64,000 nt of DNA from Pontibacter aquaedesilientis (GCF_014773225.1 NZ_JACXAJ010000007.1:62001-126000), one strand, 5' to 3'. Counted from the first letter of the stretch, positions 9,120-18,508 are shown. Notes: generated by a model from the letters alone, not told the origin. Numbers and translations: made by a program.

Positions 9120-10613
9120 ATGAAGACGAAACAGTTTATCGTTGGCCTCACGCTTTCGGCCATGTTGGGCGGTGGCGTTGCAGTAGGTAGCTATAAGTTG
9201 CTGGAAGACAACGTTATTCAAACCGAAGAAATACAGGGTCAGTACCCGACCGTGCGTTATACAAGCGACATGCGCAGCAGCAATGCCGTGGTGCCGGAAG
9301 GGCTTAACTTTATTAAAGCAGCACAAGTCTCCACTCCGGCGGTAGTGCACGTTACGACCGAATATACCGTGCGATCCACGCAGCGCAGCAACACGCCCAT
9401 GGATCCTTTCCTGCGGGAGTTCTTTGGCGATGGCTTTGGGGAGCGAGTGCCGCGTGGCCCGCAGATGGGCTCCGGTTCTGGCGTGATCATCGCTTCTAAC
9501 GGTTACATTGTGACCAACAACCACGTGATCGACCGGGCCGACAAAATAGAGGTGGTGCTGGATGACAAGCGCAAATTCGAAGCCACCTTGGTTGGTACAG
9601 ACCCGACTACCGATTTGGCGCTGCTCAAGATCAATGCCGATAAACTGCCGATCGTTCGCTACGGTAACTCTGACGACTTGCAGGTAGGGGAGTGGGTGCT
9701 GGCTGTGGGTAACCCCATGAACCTGACCTCCACAGTGACGGCTGGTATCGTGAGTGCCAAAGGCCGTAACATCAATATACTGCGCACTAGTCAGAATGAT
9801 GACCTTAGTATTGAGTCTTTCATCCAGACGGACGCGGCTGTGAACCCGGGCAACAGTGGTGGCGCTTTGGTTAACCTGAACGGCGATCTGGTAGGTATCA
9901 ACACAGCGATTGCCTCCCAGACTGGTTCTTTTGCCGGTTACTCTTTTGCTGTGCCTTCTGCTATTGTAAGTAAAGTGGTGGATGACCTGCTCAAGTATGG
10001 TGAAGTACAGCGAGCATTGCTCGGAGCGACAATCCGGGAGATTGATGCAGCTTTGGCCAAGGAAAAGAGCCTGAACACTCTGAATGGGGTATACCTGGAA
10101 GAAGTGCGGGAGGGCGGTGCCAAAGAAGCTGGTCTGCGTAACGGAGACGTGATCACAGCCATCAACGATGTAAAGGTAGCCCGTAGCTCGCAGCTGCTGG
10201 AGCAGGTAGCCCGTTACCGACCTGGCGATAAAGTGAAAGTGGATTACCTGCGCGATGGCAAGTCCCGGTCGGCCAATGTCACGCTTCGCAGTCTGAATAA
10301 CAGCACCGAGATCTCAAAGCGCAGTACAGCTAACGCTGTGACGTTTGACGGTGCTACTTTTGAGGCCGTAAGCAAGCAGGAAATGAACAAACTAGGTATA
10401 GACGGTGGTGCCAAGATCAGCAACATTGGCAAAAGCAAGTTCCGTGATACAGGGATGAAAGACGGGTTCATCATCACCCGAATCGACAAGTATGCAGTGA
10501 ATGTGCCGGCTGATGTGGAGAAACATCTGAAGAACTTTGATAGCGGTGTGGTTTATATAGAGGGCGTATACCCTGATGGTCTGAAAGCCTACTACCCGAT
10601 CGGGAAACGCTAA
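9120..10613 (+). CDS. HtrA/DegP-type periplasmic serine protease
   Basis: A 497-residue Do-like protease that degrades or holds misfolded envelope proteins. It has an N-terminal signal or anchor segment (residues 5-25), a chymotrypsin-like domain with catalytic His135 (TNNHVID), Asp165 (TTDLALLKI) and Ser246 (NPGNSGGAL), and two PDZ domains. The first PDZ is at about 295-390 (LNGVYLEEVREGGAKEAGLR); the second, more divergent one is at about 405-495. An AT-rich 120-bp leader precedes it and a terminator follows, so it is transcribed alone. It fits with the folding factors elsewhere in the window. Confidence 0.95.
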   Translation: MKTKQFIVGLTLSAMLGGGVAVGSYKLLEDNVIQTEEIQGQYPTVRYTSDMRSSNAVVPEGLNFIKAAQVSTPAVVHVTTEYTVRSTQRSNTPMDPFLREFFGDGFGERVPRGPQMGSGSGVIIASNGYIVTNNHVIDRADKIEVVLDDKRKFEATLVGTDPTTDLALLKINADKLPIVRYGNSDDLQVGEWVLAVGNPMNLTSTVTAGIVSAKGRNINILRTSQNDDLSIESFIQTDAAVNPGNSGGALVNLNGDLVGINTAIASQTGSFAGYSFAVPSAIVSKVVDDLLKYGEVQRALLGATIREIDAALAKEKSLNTLNGVYLEEVREGGAKEAGLRNGDVITAINDVKVARSSQLLEQVARYRPGDKVKVDYLRDGKSRSANVTLRSLNNSTEISKRSTANAVTFDGATFEAVSKQEMNKLGIDGGAKISNIGKSKFRDTGMKDGFIITRIDKYAVNVPADVEKHLKNFDSGVVYIEGVYPDGLKAYYPIGKR

Positions 10614-10631
10614 GGCCGGATCGCTCTAAGC

Positions 10632-10664
10632 AAAAAGCTTCTGCAGTATTGCAGGAGCTTTTTT
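10632..10664 (+). terminator. Terminator after the HtrA gene
   Basis: AAAAAGCTTCTGCA pairs with TGCAGGAGCTTTTT (one G-T pair) around GTAT. Confidence 0.85.
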
Positions 10665-10779
10665 GTTTTAATAGAAGCAAAAAAAGGCCTATCTTCATGC
10701 TGCTGAGCTATCCTGGGGTACAGGTACAGCTTACACAAAACACCCGTGATCATTAAAACCAAGATTAACAAATAGAATT

Positions 10780-12354
10780 ATGAAACAAGCCATAGATGAA
10801 ATGCCCCTGACAAAAGCCATTGCCGATGTACTGCAGCAACTGGGCATCAAAGAACTGAACCCCGCCTATAGCACCGGCCTGAACTGGGGAGGCGAAGGCA
10901 ACAAAACCACCCGCGACATCTATTCACCTGCCGACGGCAGCCTGATCGCCAGTGTGAACATGGCCACTGCCGACGACTACGAACAGGTGGTGAAAACTGC
11001 CCAGGAGGCTTTTAAGGTATGGCGCACAGTACCAGCTCCGAAGCGAGGCGAGATCGTGCGACAGATCGGTAACAAGCTGCGTGAGCACAAGGAAGCACTG
11101 GGCAAACTGGTGAGCTACGAGATGGGCAAGATCCTGCAGGAAGGCCTGGGCGAGGTACAGGAGATGATCGATATTTGCGATTTTGCCGTAGGCTTATCAC
11201 GTCAGTTGCACGGCTTCACAATGCACTCGGAGCGTCCGCAGCACCGCATGTACGAGCAGTACCATCCACTAGGTATAGTTGGTGTTATTTCTGCCTTCAA
11301 CTTCCCGGTAGCAGTTTGGAGCTGGAACGCCATGCTGGCAGCCGTTTGCGGCGACGTGACTATCTGGAAACCATCCGAAAAAACACCATTGACGGCCATC
11401 GCCTGTCAGCACATCATCCGCGACGTGCTGGCCGATAATGAGCTGCCTGAAGGTATATTTAATGTGATCATCGGCGATGCAGAAATCGGTAGCCTGATGG
11501 CACATGACACACGCGTACCACTTGTATCGGCAACAGGCTCTACCCGTATGGGTAAGAAGGTAGGCGAGGCCGTGGGAGCTCGTCTTGGTAAATCTTTGCT
11601 GGAGTTGGGGGGTAACAATGCCATCATCATCACCGAGAATGCTGACATCGAGATGGCGCTGCGTGCCGTGGTGTTTGGGGCCGTGGGTACCTGTGGCCAG
11701 CGCTGCACCTCTACCCGTCGCCTGATCATCCACGAGAATGTATACGACCAAGTAAAAGAGCGCCTGCTCAAAATCTACCCGAACCTGCCGATCGGACACC
11801 CGCTGAATGACACCACGCTGGTAGGACCACTGATTGACAAAGACGCCGTGAAGGCTTTCCAGGATGCGTTGGAACACGTGCAGAGTGAAGGCGGCAAACT
11901 GCTGACAGGGGGCGAGGTACTGGAAGGCGAGCAATACGCAACCGGTACCTATGTGAAACCAGCTATTGTAGAGGCCGAAAACCATTACCACATGGTGCAG
12001 GAAGAAACATTTGCTCCTATCCTATACCTGATCAGGTATAGTGGTGCCGTGGAAGACGCCATTGAGATTCAGAACGGTGTGAAGCAAGGCCTTTCTTCGG
12101 CTATCTTCTCTTCTAACCTACTCGAGACAGAAGCTTTCCTGACGCATTGGGGTTCTGACTGCGGCATTGCCAATGTGAACATTGGTACGTCCGGTGCCGA
12201 GATTGGTGGAGCCTTTGGTGGCGAGAAAGACACAGGCGGTGGCCGTGAGTCTGGTTCCGACGCCTGGAAGATCTACATGCGCCGTCAGACTAACACCATC
12301 AACTACAGCCGTGAGCTTCCCTTGGCCCAGGGCATTAAGTTTGATATTGGTTAA
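10780..12354 (+). CDS. amaB: ALDH7-type aldehyde dehydrogenase (aminoadipate-semialdehyde dehydrogenase)
   Basis: The 524-residue protein resembles antiquitin (ALDH7), which oxidises alpha-aminoadipate semialdehyde / piperideine-6-carboxylate to aminoadipate with NAD in lysine degradation. The general base is Glu275 in LLELGGNN and the nucleophile is Cys309 in GQRCTSTRRL; the latter motif and GVISAFNFPVAVWSWN are distinctive of ALDH7 rather than of other ALDH families. Length is normal. The gene is flanked by terminators, so it appears monocistronic. Glutaryl-CoA dehydrogenase, a later lysine-catabolic enzyme in another branch, is at 51181. The symbol follows the bacterial ALDH7 enzyme and is less certain than the family. 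Confidence 0.88.
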   Translation: MKQAIDEMPLTKAIADVLQQLGIKELNPAYSTGLNWGGEGNKTTRDIYSPADGSLIASVNMATADDYEQVVKTAQEAFKVWRTVPAPKRGEIVRQIGNKLREHKEALGKLVSYEMGKILQEGLGEVQEMIDICDFAVGLSRQLHGFTMHSERPQHRMYEQYHPLGIVGVISAFNFPVAVWSWNAMLAAVCGDVTIWKPSEKTPLTAIACQHIIRDVLADNELPEGIFNVIIGDAEIGSLMAHDTRVPLVSATGSTRMGKKVGEAVGARLGKSLLELGGNNAIIITENADIEMALRAVVFGAVGTCGQRCTSTRRLIIHENVYDQVKERLLKIYPNLPIGHPLNDTTLVGPLIDKDAVKAFQDALEHVQSEGGKLLTGGEVLEGEQYATGTYVKPAIVEAENHYHMVQEETFAPILYLIRYSGAVEDAIEIQNGVKQGLSSAIFSSNLLETEAFLTHWGSDCGIANVNIGTSGAEIGGAFGGEKDTGGGRESGSDAWKIYMRRQTNTINYSRELPLAQGIKFDIG

Positions 12355-12458
12355 TGATCAGGATTCAGTATGTGCAGATTTAGAGTCTGAAAATTTTTAA
12401 GAGTCACTCAGTGATAAAATCCTGTTAATCTTAAAATACTGTAAATCCTGATTCTGAC
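12355..12458. repeat. AATCCTG-type inverted-repeat element
   Basis: The right arm at 12416-12458 contains AAAATCCTG, TTAATCTTAAAATACTG and TAAATCCTGATTCTGAC blocks. A weaker left arm, ATCAGGATTCAGTA at about 12357-12370, is its inverted match. The element starts right after the ALDH7 stop codon and ends just before that gene's terminator. Confidence 0.55.
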
Positions 12459-12460
12459 AC

Positions 12461-12490
12461 AGCCAGTCCCGTCCGGGGCTGGCTTTTTTT
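12461..12490 (+). terminator. Terminator after the ALDH7 gene
   Basis: AGCCAGTCCC pairs with GGGGCTGGCT around GTCC and is followed by TTTTTTT. Confidence 0.88.
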
Positions 12491-12572
12491 GTGGCTATAC
12501 CTGAAAAATGCGCACACCTTTTCCACTGAAGTGTTAGCAACGGAAAATTATTGGAAATATTTTGCAACTTGA

Positions 12573-12600
12573 TGCAACCCAACGCTTTTGCTTGTGTCTT
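12573..12600 (+). promoter_or_regulatory. Candidate ECF-sigma-type promoter of the sigma operon
   Basis: TGCAACC at 12573-12579 and TGTCTT at 12595-12600, 15 bp apart, look like the -35 and -10 elements of an ECF promoter, and there is no TAnnTTTG housekeeping element here. A second TGCAAC lies at 12563-12568. This would fit autoregulation of the downstream sigma gene. It is inference from spacing and composition. Confidence 0.4.
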
Positions 12601-12693
12601 TAGTGCAGATAGAATGAAGGAGAAGGAAGATATAGGATGAAATAGGCTAACTAGTCGACGAACGAGGCAAAAAGAACGATAAACGAGGCAATT

Positions 12694-13251
12694 TTGGAAA
12701 AAAGCACTTTTCAGGATGTAAATGCTCAGGTAGTGCAGCGCTGCAGGGAAGGGGATAACCGTGCCCAGTATGAGCTGTACAAACTTTACTCCAAAGCCAT
12801 GTTTAACGTGAGCATGCGCATCACCAACGACTATGCCGAGTCCGAGGACGTGTTACAGGAAGCGTTCATGAGCGCCTTCAAAAACCTGCATTCTTATAAA
12901 GCAGAAGCTTCATTCGGGAGCTGGCTCAAACGAATCGTTATCAATGCCTCCGTCAATGCCATCCGAAAGCGCCGCTCTGAGTTGGTGCCTTTGGAAGAGC
13001 GCATAGCAGGCGACATACCTGACGAGGAGGAGAGCGACGACACTGAGTGGCAGGTAGAGAAAGTCCGCAGAGCCATCCAGCGATTGCCAGACGGCTACCG
13101 CGTTGTGCTTAGCCTATACCTGCTCGAAGGATTTGACCATGCCGAGATTGCGGAGATACTGGGCATAAGCGAGTCCACTTCGAAATCGCAGTATAGCCGG
13201 GCCCGAAAGAAGCTGTTGGATATCATAAAAGATTCTGAGACCATGGTTTGA
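12694..13251 (+). CDS. ECF-type RNA polymerase sigma factor
   Basis: The 185-residue protein has sigma region 2 at about 20-90 (NVSMRITNDYAESEDVLQEAFMSA contains the core-binding DVLQEAF) and region 4 at about 125-180 (VLSLYLLEGFDHAEIAEILG helix-turn-helix). It should direct polymerase to a limited set of stress or envelope promoters. The start is TTG, preceded by AACGAGG; no in-frame ATG gives a complete region 2. It heads an operon with a single-pass membrane protein (26 bp gap) and a DUF4097-like protein, an order usual for sigma factor, anti-sigma factor and target. Confidence 0.93.
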   Translation: MEKSTFQDVNAQVVQRCREGDNRAQYELYKLYSKAMFNVSMRITNDYAESEDVLQEAFMSAFKNLHSYKAEASFGSWLKRIVINASVNAIRKRRSELVPLEERIAGDIPDEEESDDTEWQVEKVRRAIQRLPDGYRVVLSLYLLEGFDHAEIAEILGISESTSKSQYSRARKKLLDIIKDSETMV

Positions 13252-13276
13252 ACTTTACAATAATAGAGGAGCAAAG

Positions 13277-13933
13277 ATGAAAGATAGATTAAAGGAATTT
13301 GTGAACGAAAACCGGGAGGACTTCGATGTGTTCGAACCCCGGCCGGAGCTGTGGCAGGAGATCTGTAGCGAACTGAATGCGCAGTCTGCCCAGGAGCAGG
13401 CTACCCGCAAAGAAGCCAAAATGATTAGCATTAGCTTCGGGGAGCGACTTAACTTCAGCACCGATTTATTGTTTATGCGTGTAGCGGCGACCATTGTGCT
13501 GCTGTTGGCTTGCGGCCTCACGCTTTGGATGGTGAAGCAAAACAGCCCTGTTTCAAATAACACGATGGCGGCTGCAAGTGAGCAAGTACAACTCAACCAG
13601 ATCGCGCCTGAACTGGCCGAGGTGGAGGTGTATTACACGAATCAGATTAAGCAGAAACGTGAAGAGCTGAGTGACTACGATGTGAAAGTGCTTGGCCTGG
13701 ATGAAGCCCGCAGTATAGACCGCGAACTTGCCCGACTCGACAGTAGCTATACTCAACTTAAGAACCAACTCTATACTACCCCGAACACTGATCAGGTGAT
13801 GGGAGCCATGATCCAAAACCTGCAGATACGGATCGAGGTACTGAACCGCCAGTTGGAAGTGCTTCAGAAAATAGAACAAATTCAAAAACAAGACAATACT
13901 GAACCTGAATACAATGAGACCACTACTATTTAA
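13277..13933 (+). CDS. Putative membrane-anchored anti-sigma factor
   Basis: The 218-residue protein has a charged N-terminal cytoplasmic part (about 1-70), one membrane helix at about residues 72-93 (VAATIVLLLACGLTLWMV), and an extracytoplasmic region rich in coiled-coil-like Gln/Leu/Glu repeats at about 110-210. I do not recognise a named anti-sigma domain. The topology and the position just after an ECF sigma gene are the basis of the call. Its 3' end overlaps the next gene by 20 bp, so the proteins are probably made together. Confidence 0.6.
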   Translation: MKDRLKEFVNENREDFDVFEPRPELWQEICSELNAQSAQEQATRKEAKMISISFGERLNFSTDLLFMRVAATIVLLLACGLTLWMVKQNSPVSNNTMAAASEQVQLNQIAPELAEVEVYYTNQIKQKREELSDYDVKVLGLDEARSIDRELARLDSSYTQLKNQLYTTPNTDQVMGAMIQNLQIRIEVLNRQLEVLQKIEQIQKQDNTEPEYNETTTI

Positions 13934-15074
13934 CGCTCTGCGCAACTTAACTTGCCTGCTGGCTTTGCTGCCTGCCCTGGTGCTTGCACAGCCCGAAGCC
14001 CCGGAGACACCTTGCCCATCTGCTATATCAGTTGCGCCAATCTCGGCACCGGTACTGGCTGTGCAAACTGTCCCTGCCACTGCTAGCTATACTCCAGATC
14101 AAGTTTTGCAAGTTACGCCCCTTCCTGCCATACCTGAGCAGACGGGCCCTGCCAGCACGAGTAACCCAGAGTGCACAGCGGAAGCAACTGCCTATGACTC
14201 CGAGAAACGCAAGACCTTTGAGAAGACCTATAAGGTGAACAAGTCAGATGTACTTAATGTCGAAAACAAGTTCGGGAGGGTGCATGTGAATACCTGGGAT
14301 CGAAATGAAATACAGGTGAAGGTTGAGATAATCAGCAGAGCGAGTTCGGAGAAAAATGCGCAAGAACTTCTCGATAAGATAAGCATAGCTGACAAGCGTA
14401 GTGAGAACACTGTTTTTGTGAGAACCGAGATGGAGTCCATAAAGAACCATGGCGGGACCAGAAGTTTTGAGATCAACTACACAATCAGTATGCCTGATGA
14501 AAACGCATTAACTGTTAAAAATAGCTTTGGAGATGTTTATCTAGCCGCTTTGAAGGGAAAAGTAGATGTGAATGTAAAATACGGATCACTCAAATCCGAT
14601 AGATTGAGTAATGCATCCAACTCTGTCAGTATTGCCTATGGCTCAGGTCGCTGTGGTTATATAAACGGTGGTCAGGTACATATTGCCTATTCTGATCTCA
14701 ACATGGAAAGTACCAATGGGCTGAAGGGTTCTTCTAAATTCAGTGACTTTAAGATCGGCAGTCTGGCAGAATCCCTTGACCTTGAATTAAAGTATGGTTC
14801 GCTCCGCGTGGATAATGTCAGTAAAAATGTTCGTAAAATAAATGTGGCCAGTGGGTTTAGCCCGATATACCTGAATTTTGACGACAACACCACATTTGAC
14901 TTCGATGTAAATGTGCAGTTCGGAAATTTCAATGTTAATAAGGCACTGGTGAAATACACTACCCTCGAAAAAAGCCACACCTCAGCAGTATATAAAGGCA
15001 AATTTGGCAGTGCTTCGTCTAAAGCCTCCGTGAGCATAGTCTCTAAATATGGCGACGTGAAGTTTACGCGATAG
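13914..15074 (+). CDS. DUF4097-like beta-helical secreted protein
   Basis: The 386-residue product has a signal peptide (residues 1-25, ending LALLPALVLAQ), a Pro/Ala/Thr-rich stretch to about residue 100, then a repetitive beta region. Repeats such as VENKFGRVHVNTWDRNEIQV, VKNSFGDVYLAALKGKVDV and VKYGSLRVDNVSKNV, spaced about 20-25 residues, are the pattern of DUF4097 putative adhesin domains. It ends the sigma/anti-sigma operon and may be its envelope output or sensor. Function is unknown. Confidence 0.72.
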   Translation: MRPLLFNALRNLTCLLALLPALVLAQPEAPETPCPSAISVAPISAPVLAVQTVPATASYTPDQVLQVTPLPAIPEQTGPASTSNPECTAEATAYDSEKRKTFEKTYKVNKSDVLNVENKFGRVHVNTWDRNEIQVKVEIISRASSEKNAQELLDKISIADKRSENTVFVRTEMESIKNHGGTRSFEINYTISMPDENALTVKNSFGDVYLAALKGKVDVNVKYGSLKSDRLSNASNSVSIAYGSGRCGYINGGQVHIAYSDLNMESTNGLKGSSKFSDFKIGSLAESLDLELKYGSLRVDNVSKNVRKINVASGFSPIYLNFDDNTTFDFDVNVQFGNFNVNKALVKYTTLEKSHTSAVYKGKFGSASSKASVSIVSKYGDVKFTR

Positions 15075-15133
15075 CCTGATTATGAAACATATAGCATTAG
15101 AGTTTGTAAAATAAGTGTTTGTTTAAGGTGAGA

Positions 15134-15165
15134 AGAGCCGGCTTGTGAGCCGGCTCTTTTTTTGA
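15134..15165. terminator. Bidirectional terminator between convergent genes
   Basis: AGAGCCGGCT and AGCCGGCTCT form a perfect 10-bp stem around TGTG, with T-runs on the plus strand. It serves the DUF4097 gene and probably also the convergent gene ending at 15166. Confidence 0.88.
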
Positions 15166-16797
15166 TTAATAACGGAAAGGAATAATCGAGTTAGCTCCCC
15201 GTCCAAAAATATCGCCGCTCAGGAAGACACGATTAGCGGGAGGCGACTCATATAGCGTGGGGCCATACCTGCTTCTTATATGGCTCGGGGCATAGCCTTG
15301 AAGCATCAGCAGTGTCGGAAATATCTGGGCATGTGTCTGCTGGTTGGGTTTTGGCTTTGTAAGCATGGCAGTATAGCCAGACTTATCCAAGCACCACAAC
15401 GGAACGTTAGCCTCAACAGGAGACACATTGGAGACACTCGCATGTGTAATGCTGATGCCATCGCCAGACAAGTCCTGACCATGATCCGAAGTATAGATTA
15501 TGAAAGTACTATCCTGAGGTGTTATGCCACCCATTAGCTTTTCCCAGAACCTGTCCACAGACCATCTGAGGGAGTTGAAATACGTATTGGTTGACTTTTT
15601 ACGACTCTTCAAAATGCTTCGCTCCGATAATACAGGTCTATAAAAAGTAGAGTCGGGCGGGTAAGTACGGGCATAAGGCCAATGAGCGCCTACTTTATTG
15701 GCATATACAAAAACCTTCTCATCAGATTTAGAAAGCTTAAGGAGTAGATCCGCAATGAAAAAATCGCGCTCGTAGTAGGGCTGTTCAAGTTGCTCTTCAG
15801 TCACATAAAGGTAATGGTCAACGCTTTCCAGATCATGCAGCGTCATAAAATTCTGCAGAATGCCTCGCCCCATCTGCATGTCTACAAAATAGGTCGTATA
15901 GCCGGCCTTCTTGGCATACTGAAATATACTGGGCTGCTGTAAAGCCTTTCTATCTTTGTCGGGGAGCTCATGGGACTGTAGCCCGCTCATAAGCGCAATG
16001 TTGCTGCCGGCACTATAGTTAGTGCAGGCCGACGCTATTCCGAAGTTCTGAAGTTCCGGTGCAACGCTTTTAAGAAAGGGAGTTGTATTGGCTTCCTGGC
16101 CATTAAGCGAAAGTGCACTCCCTGTTATGCTTTCATCGACTATCAGGAACAGGTGTTTTGCGCCAGGGTGTTTGGGTACCACCTTAACGGGTTCGCGCTG
16201 AGTCTGAGGCAGCGCATGGTTGTAGGCCGTGAGCGTACTCAATGGAACCCTGTATAAAGCAGGCAGGTCGTCGATAACACCCAGTGTTCTGTTTATATAC
16301 CAATAACCCAGCAGAACAGCAGGTAACAGTGCTAATGCATAACTAGCCTGATAGGTATACCGAAACCGTTTAGTTACAAGCCGCAACACCGCTGCTACCC
16401 CCATAGTTGTTGCCAGCGCACCTAAAACAGGCAATGCATAGTTTTGAATGGCAGAACTTAGCAATGATGTATTGCTTAAGGCTGTATGGGCGTCGGCATA
16501 ATTGTAGTTATAGCCAGATATAAAGCGATAGACCAAACTGATGAAAAGAAATGGGAGCCAAAGTCCGGCAGTGATAAGGCGAGCAGTTCTGTAGCTGTTG
16601 AAAAGTGCTACCTGCATGGCCCAGGCAGTAAAGCAGAACACCAACAGGTATAGTGTCAAACTCATGACACTGCCCTGAAACAACAGCATCTGCAAGACCT
16701 GGTACACCCTGCCCGGCCGCATTTCTACTGTGACGATAAAGAGGCAGAGGAAAAGATAGAGCAGAGAAGTATAAATAATTTTGGAAGGCAATCGCAT
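15166..16797 (-). CDS. Sulfatase-superfamily phosphoethanolamine transferase-like membrane enzyme
   Basis: The 543-residue protein has about five membrane helices in residues 1-190 followed by an alkaline-phosphatase-like catalytic domain. That domain begins LFLIVDESITGSALSLNG, which corresponds to the VxGES...NG metal-binding start of EptA/CptA enzymes, and ends near TSDHGQDLSGDG, another metal site. The nucleophile is expected in the CTNYSAGSNIALMSG segment; which Ser or Thr it is cannot be told. The likely role is adding phosphoethanolamine to lipid A or another surface glycan. It is 10 bp downstream of an acyltransferase gene, also envelope-modifying. Confidence 0.82.
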   Translation of the reverse strand: MRLPSKIIYTSLLYLFLCLFIVTVEMRPGRVYQVLQMLLFQGSVMSLTLYLLVFCFTAWAMQVALFNSYRTARLITAGLWLPFLFISLVYRFISGYNYNYADAHTALSNTSLLSSAIQNYALPVLGALATTMGVAAVLRLVTKRFRYTYQASYALALLPAVLLGYWYINRTLGVIDDLPALYRVPLSTLTAYNHALPQTQREPVKVVPKHPGAKHLFLIVDESITGSALSLNGQEANTTPFLKSVAPELQNFGIASACTNYSAGSNIALMSGLQSHELPDKDRKALQQPSIFQYAKKAGYTTYFVDMQMGRGILQNFMTLHDLESVDHYLYVTEEQLEQPYYERDFFIADLLLKLSKSDEKVFVYANKVGAHWPYARTYPPDSTFYRPVLSERSILKSRKKSTNTYFNSLRWSVDRFWEKLMGGITPQDSTFIIYTSDHGQDLSGDGISITHASVSNVSPVEANVPLWCLDKSGYTAMLTKPKPNQQTHAQIFPTLLMLQGYAPSHIRSRYGPTLYESPPANRVFLSGDIFGRGANSIIPFRY

Positions 16798-16807
16798 CTC
16801 TTTCTCT

Positions 16808-17893
16808 TCAGGTTTTTTGTAAAGCGGGAGCCACGAGACTCATTAACTTGTTGACTATAAACTTAAATACCATTGTAAAAACGAATACCACAGCCAGGTA
16901 TGCAACAGCGGCAATTAAAGACCACACTATAGAGCGGTTGCCTAATGCTACAAAAGGACTGCGGCACAGGCCATGAACAGCAAAAAAATACAATGAGTTG
17001 TTACCAAAAAAAGTAATTGCTTTCGCAAAAATACTACGCTTGGAAGGAGCGGTATAATAATAAAAAGCAAGAGCGATAAAAGGCACGCTGAAAAACGCCA
17101 GCAGCCAGAAGTATTGACTGAACGAGCCTAATCCGAATATAAGAAGAGCAAGTGCGAACGGTAGGAGTCGCATGGAGATGATGCTTTTGCGTGCCAGGTA
17201 GATCCCGAGTGCGAATTCAGGTAAATGCCCCAGAAAGTTGACACGGATGAAAGGAATTGCGGTTGGCAGAGATACAATAAAAGCAAGTTGGATTAGCCAG
17301 GGAATAACGATACAGGCAATTAGATAAGTGTCTCTCTTTAACTTCAGGAGGAAAGGAGAGATAAGGTATAACTGGAGTATGAGCCCAAAAAACCACCATG
17401 GCCCCGAAATGCTGAGTGCTTGGTCAGGTATCAAATTGGAGACTAACAGTAACTTGAAAAAACCTTCATAAGCGAAAGTAGCCAGATCCATTGCCTTGGC
17501 CGGGAAGAGGAGCGTAATTGTAGTTTTATAAATAAAAAGAAGAACTACTGCGAAAAACAGTACAGGGTAAATCTTTTTGAAGCGTTTTAAATAGAACTGT
17601 GCGTATTTGATGTTTCTGTCCTGCGAATATTGTATCGCAAGCCCATACCCACTGAGAAAAACGAATATTTGAACTGCATAATGACCAAAAAATGAAAACG
17701 TTTGCCTGAAGATATCCAGAGGTGACGTAATTAAGTTATACAGAAAAGTGTAGACGGTCGGATCGGAGAATGAAAACTCGTTCTCTCCAGGGGCCTTATC
17801 CAGAATGTGGAAATAGTTGTGCAGCATGATGATGAGAATGGCTATACCTTTCAGGAAAGCAGCATCACCTAAAGTTATTCTCTTAATCAGCAT
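16808..17893 (-). CDS. Acyltransferase-3 family membrane protein
   Basis: The 361-residue protein is a ten-helix acyltransferase-3, of the group that O-acetylates surface polysaccharides. The family start is seen as LKGIAILIIMLHNYFH, where the His is the proposed catalytic residue, followed by IFVFLSGYGLAIQYSQ. The ATG at 17893 is chosen so that the protein starts 15 residues before this motif; a farther upstream start at 18040 would add 49 residues with no family similarity and would nearly meet the divergent ridA gene. It lies 10 bp upstream of the phosphoethanolamine-transferase-like gene, suggesting one envelope-modification operon. Confidence 0.85.
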   Translation of the reverse strand: MLIKRITLGDAAFLKGIAILIIMLHNYFHILDKAPGENEFSFSDPTVYTFLYNLITSPLDIFRQTFSFFGHYAVQIFVFLSGYGLAIQYSQDRNIKYAQFYLKRFKKIYPVLFFAVVLLFIYKTTITLLFPAKAMDLATFAYEGFFKLLLVSNLIPDQALSISGPWWFFGLILQLYLISPFLLKLKRDTYLIACIVIPWLIQLAFIVSLPTAIPFIRVNFLGHLPEFALGIYLARKSIISMRLLPFALALLIFGLGSFSQYFWLLAFFSVPFIALAFYYYTAPSKRSIFAKAITFFGNNSLYFFAVHGLCRSPFVALGNRSIVWSLIAAVAYLAVVFVFTMVFKFIVNKLMSLVAPALQKT

Positions 17894-18052
17894 TTCACTA
17901 AGGGGCAAAATTTCAGCGGTCAGGTTTGGAACAATAACTGTCTTAAAGGTAATTAGATTATAGCTTAATTTATTAATCGCCCTCCGATGTAAAAGTCGAT
18001 AGGCGTTCGTAGATTTGAATAATAAGCAAATTGGTATCAAAGTGTCTACTCT

Positions 18053-18478
18053 ATGGCAAACGAAAATAACATCCTTAACTCATCCAAAGCGCCTGAGCCG
18101 GTGGGGTTGTACCCGCATGCGCGTCGTGTAGGCAATCTGCTTTTTCTGTCAGGAGTTGGACCGCGGGAGCGTGGCACAAAGAAGATTCCCGGTGTAGAGC
18201 TGGACGAAGCAGGCAACATCACGTCCTACGATATCGAAACTCAATGTCGCTCGGTGTTCCAGAATGTGCGCTATATTTTGGAAGATGCCGGCTCCGGTTG
18301 GGACAAGCTCGTTGACGTTACGGTATTCCTGACCAATATGAAAGATGACTTCGCTACTTACAACCGCATCTATGCCGAGTATTTCAAGGACAACCAGCCT
18401 TGCCGCACCACAGTAGAGATAAACAAACTGCCAACCCCCATTGCCATTGAGCTGAAGTGTATCGCTACGATCGATTAG
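18053..18478 (+). CDS. RidA-family enamine/imine deaminase
   Basis: This 141-residue protein is of RidA (YjgF/YER057c) type. These trimeric enzymes hydrolyse reactive enamines and imines from amino-acid metabolism. Visible features are the GNLLFLSGVGPRERGT segment, the middle VFQNVRYILEDAGSGWDKLVDVTVFLT and the substrate-binding Arg in CRTTVEINKLP. The N-terminal APEPVGLYPHARRVG and GPRERGTKKIPG wording is closer to the 2-aminomuconate-deaminase subgroup than to housekeeping RidA, but no other gene of that pathway is nearby. A MutS-like gene follows after 30 bp. Confidence 0.88.
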   Translation: MANENNILNSSKAPEPVGLYPHARRVGNLLFLSGVGPRERGTKKIPGVELDEAGNITSYDIETQCRSVFQNVRYILEDAGSGWDKLVDVTVFLTNMKDDFATYNRIYAEYFKDNQPCRTTVEINKLPTPIAIELKCIATID

Positions 18479-18508
18479 GCTACACCTTGGCATCTGAAAA
18501 GGAATTAC

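Noticed and set aside
13553..14080. A 175-codon minus-strand open frame across two overlapping genes
   Set aside because: It is a shadow of the anti-sigma/DUF4097 overlap; both plus-strand frames have coherent protein features.
17894..18040. A 49-residue N-terminal extension of the acyltransferase
   Set aside because: It has no family similarity and would run to within 12 bp of the divergent ridA start codon, leaving no room for promoters.
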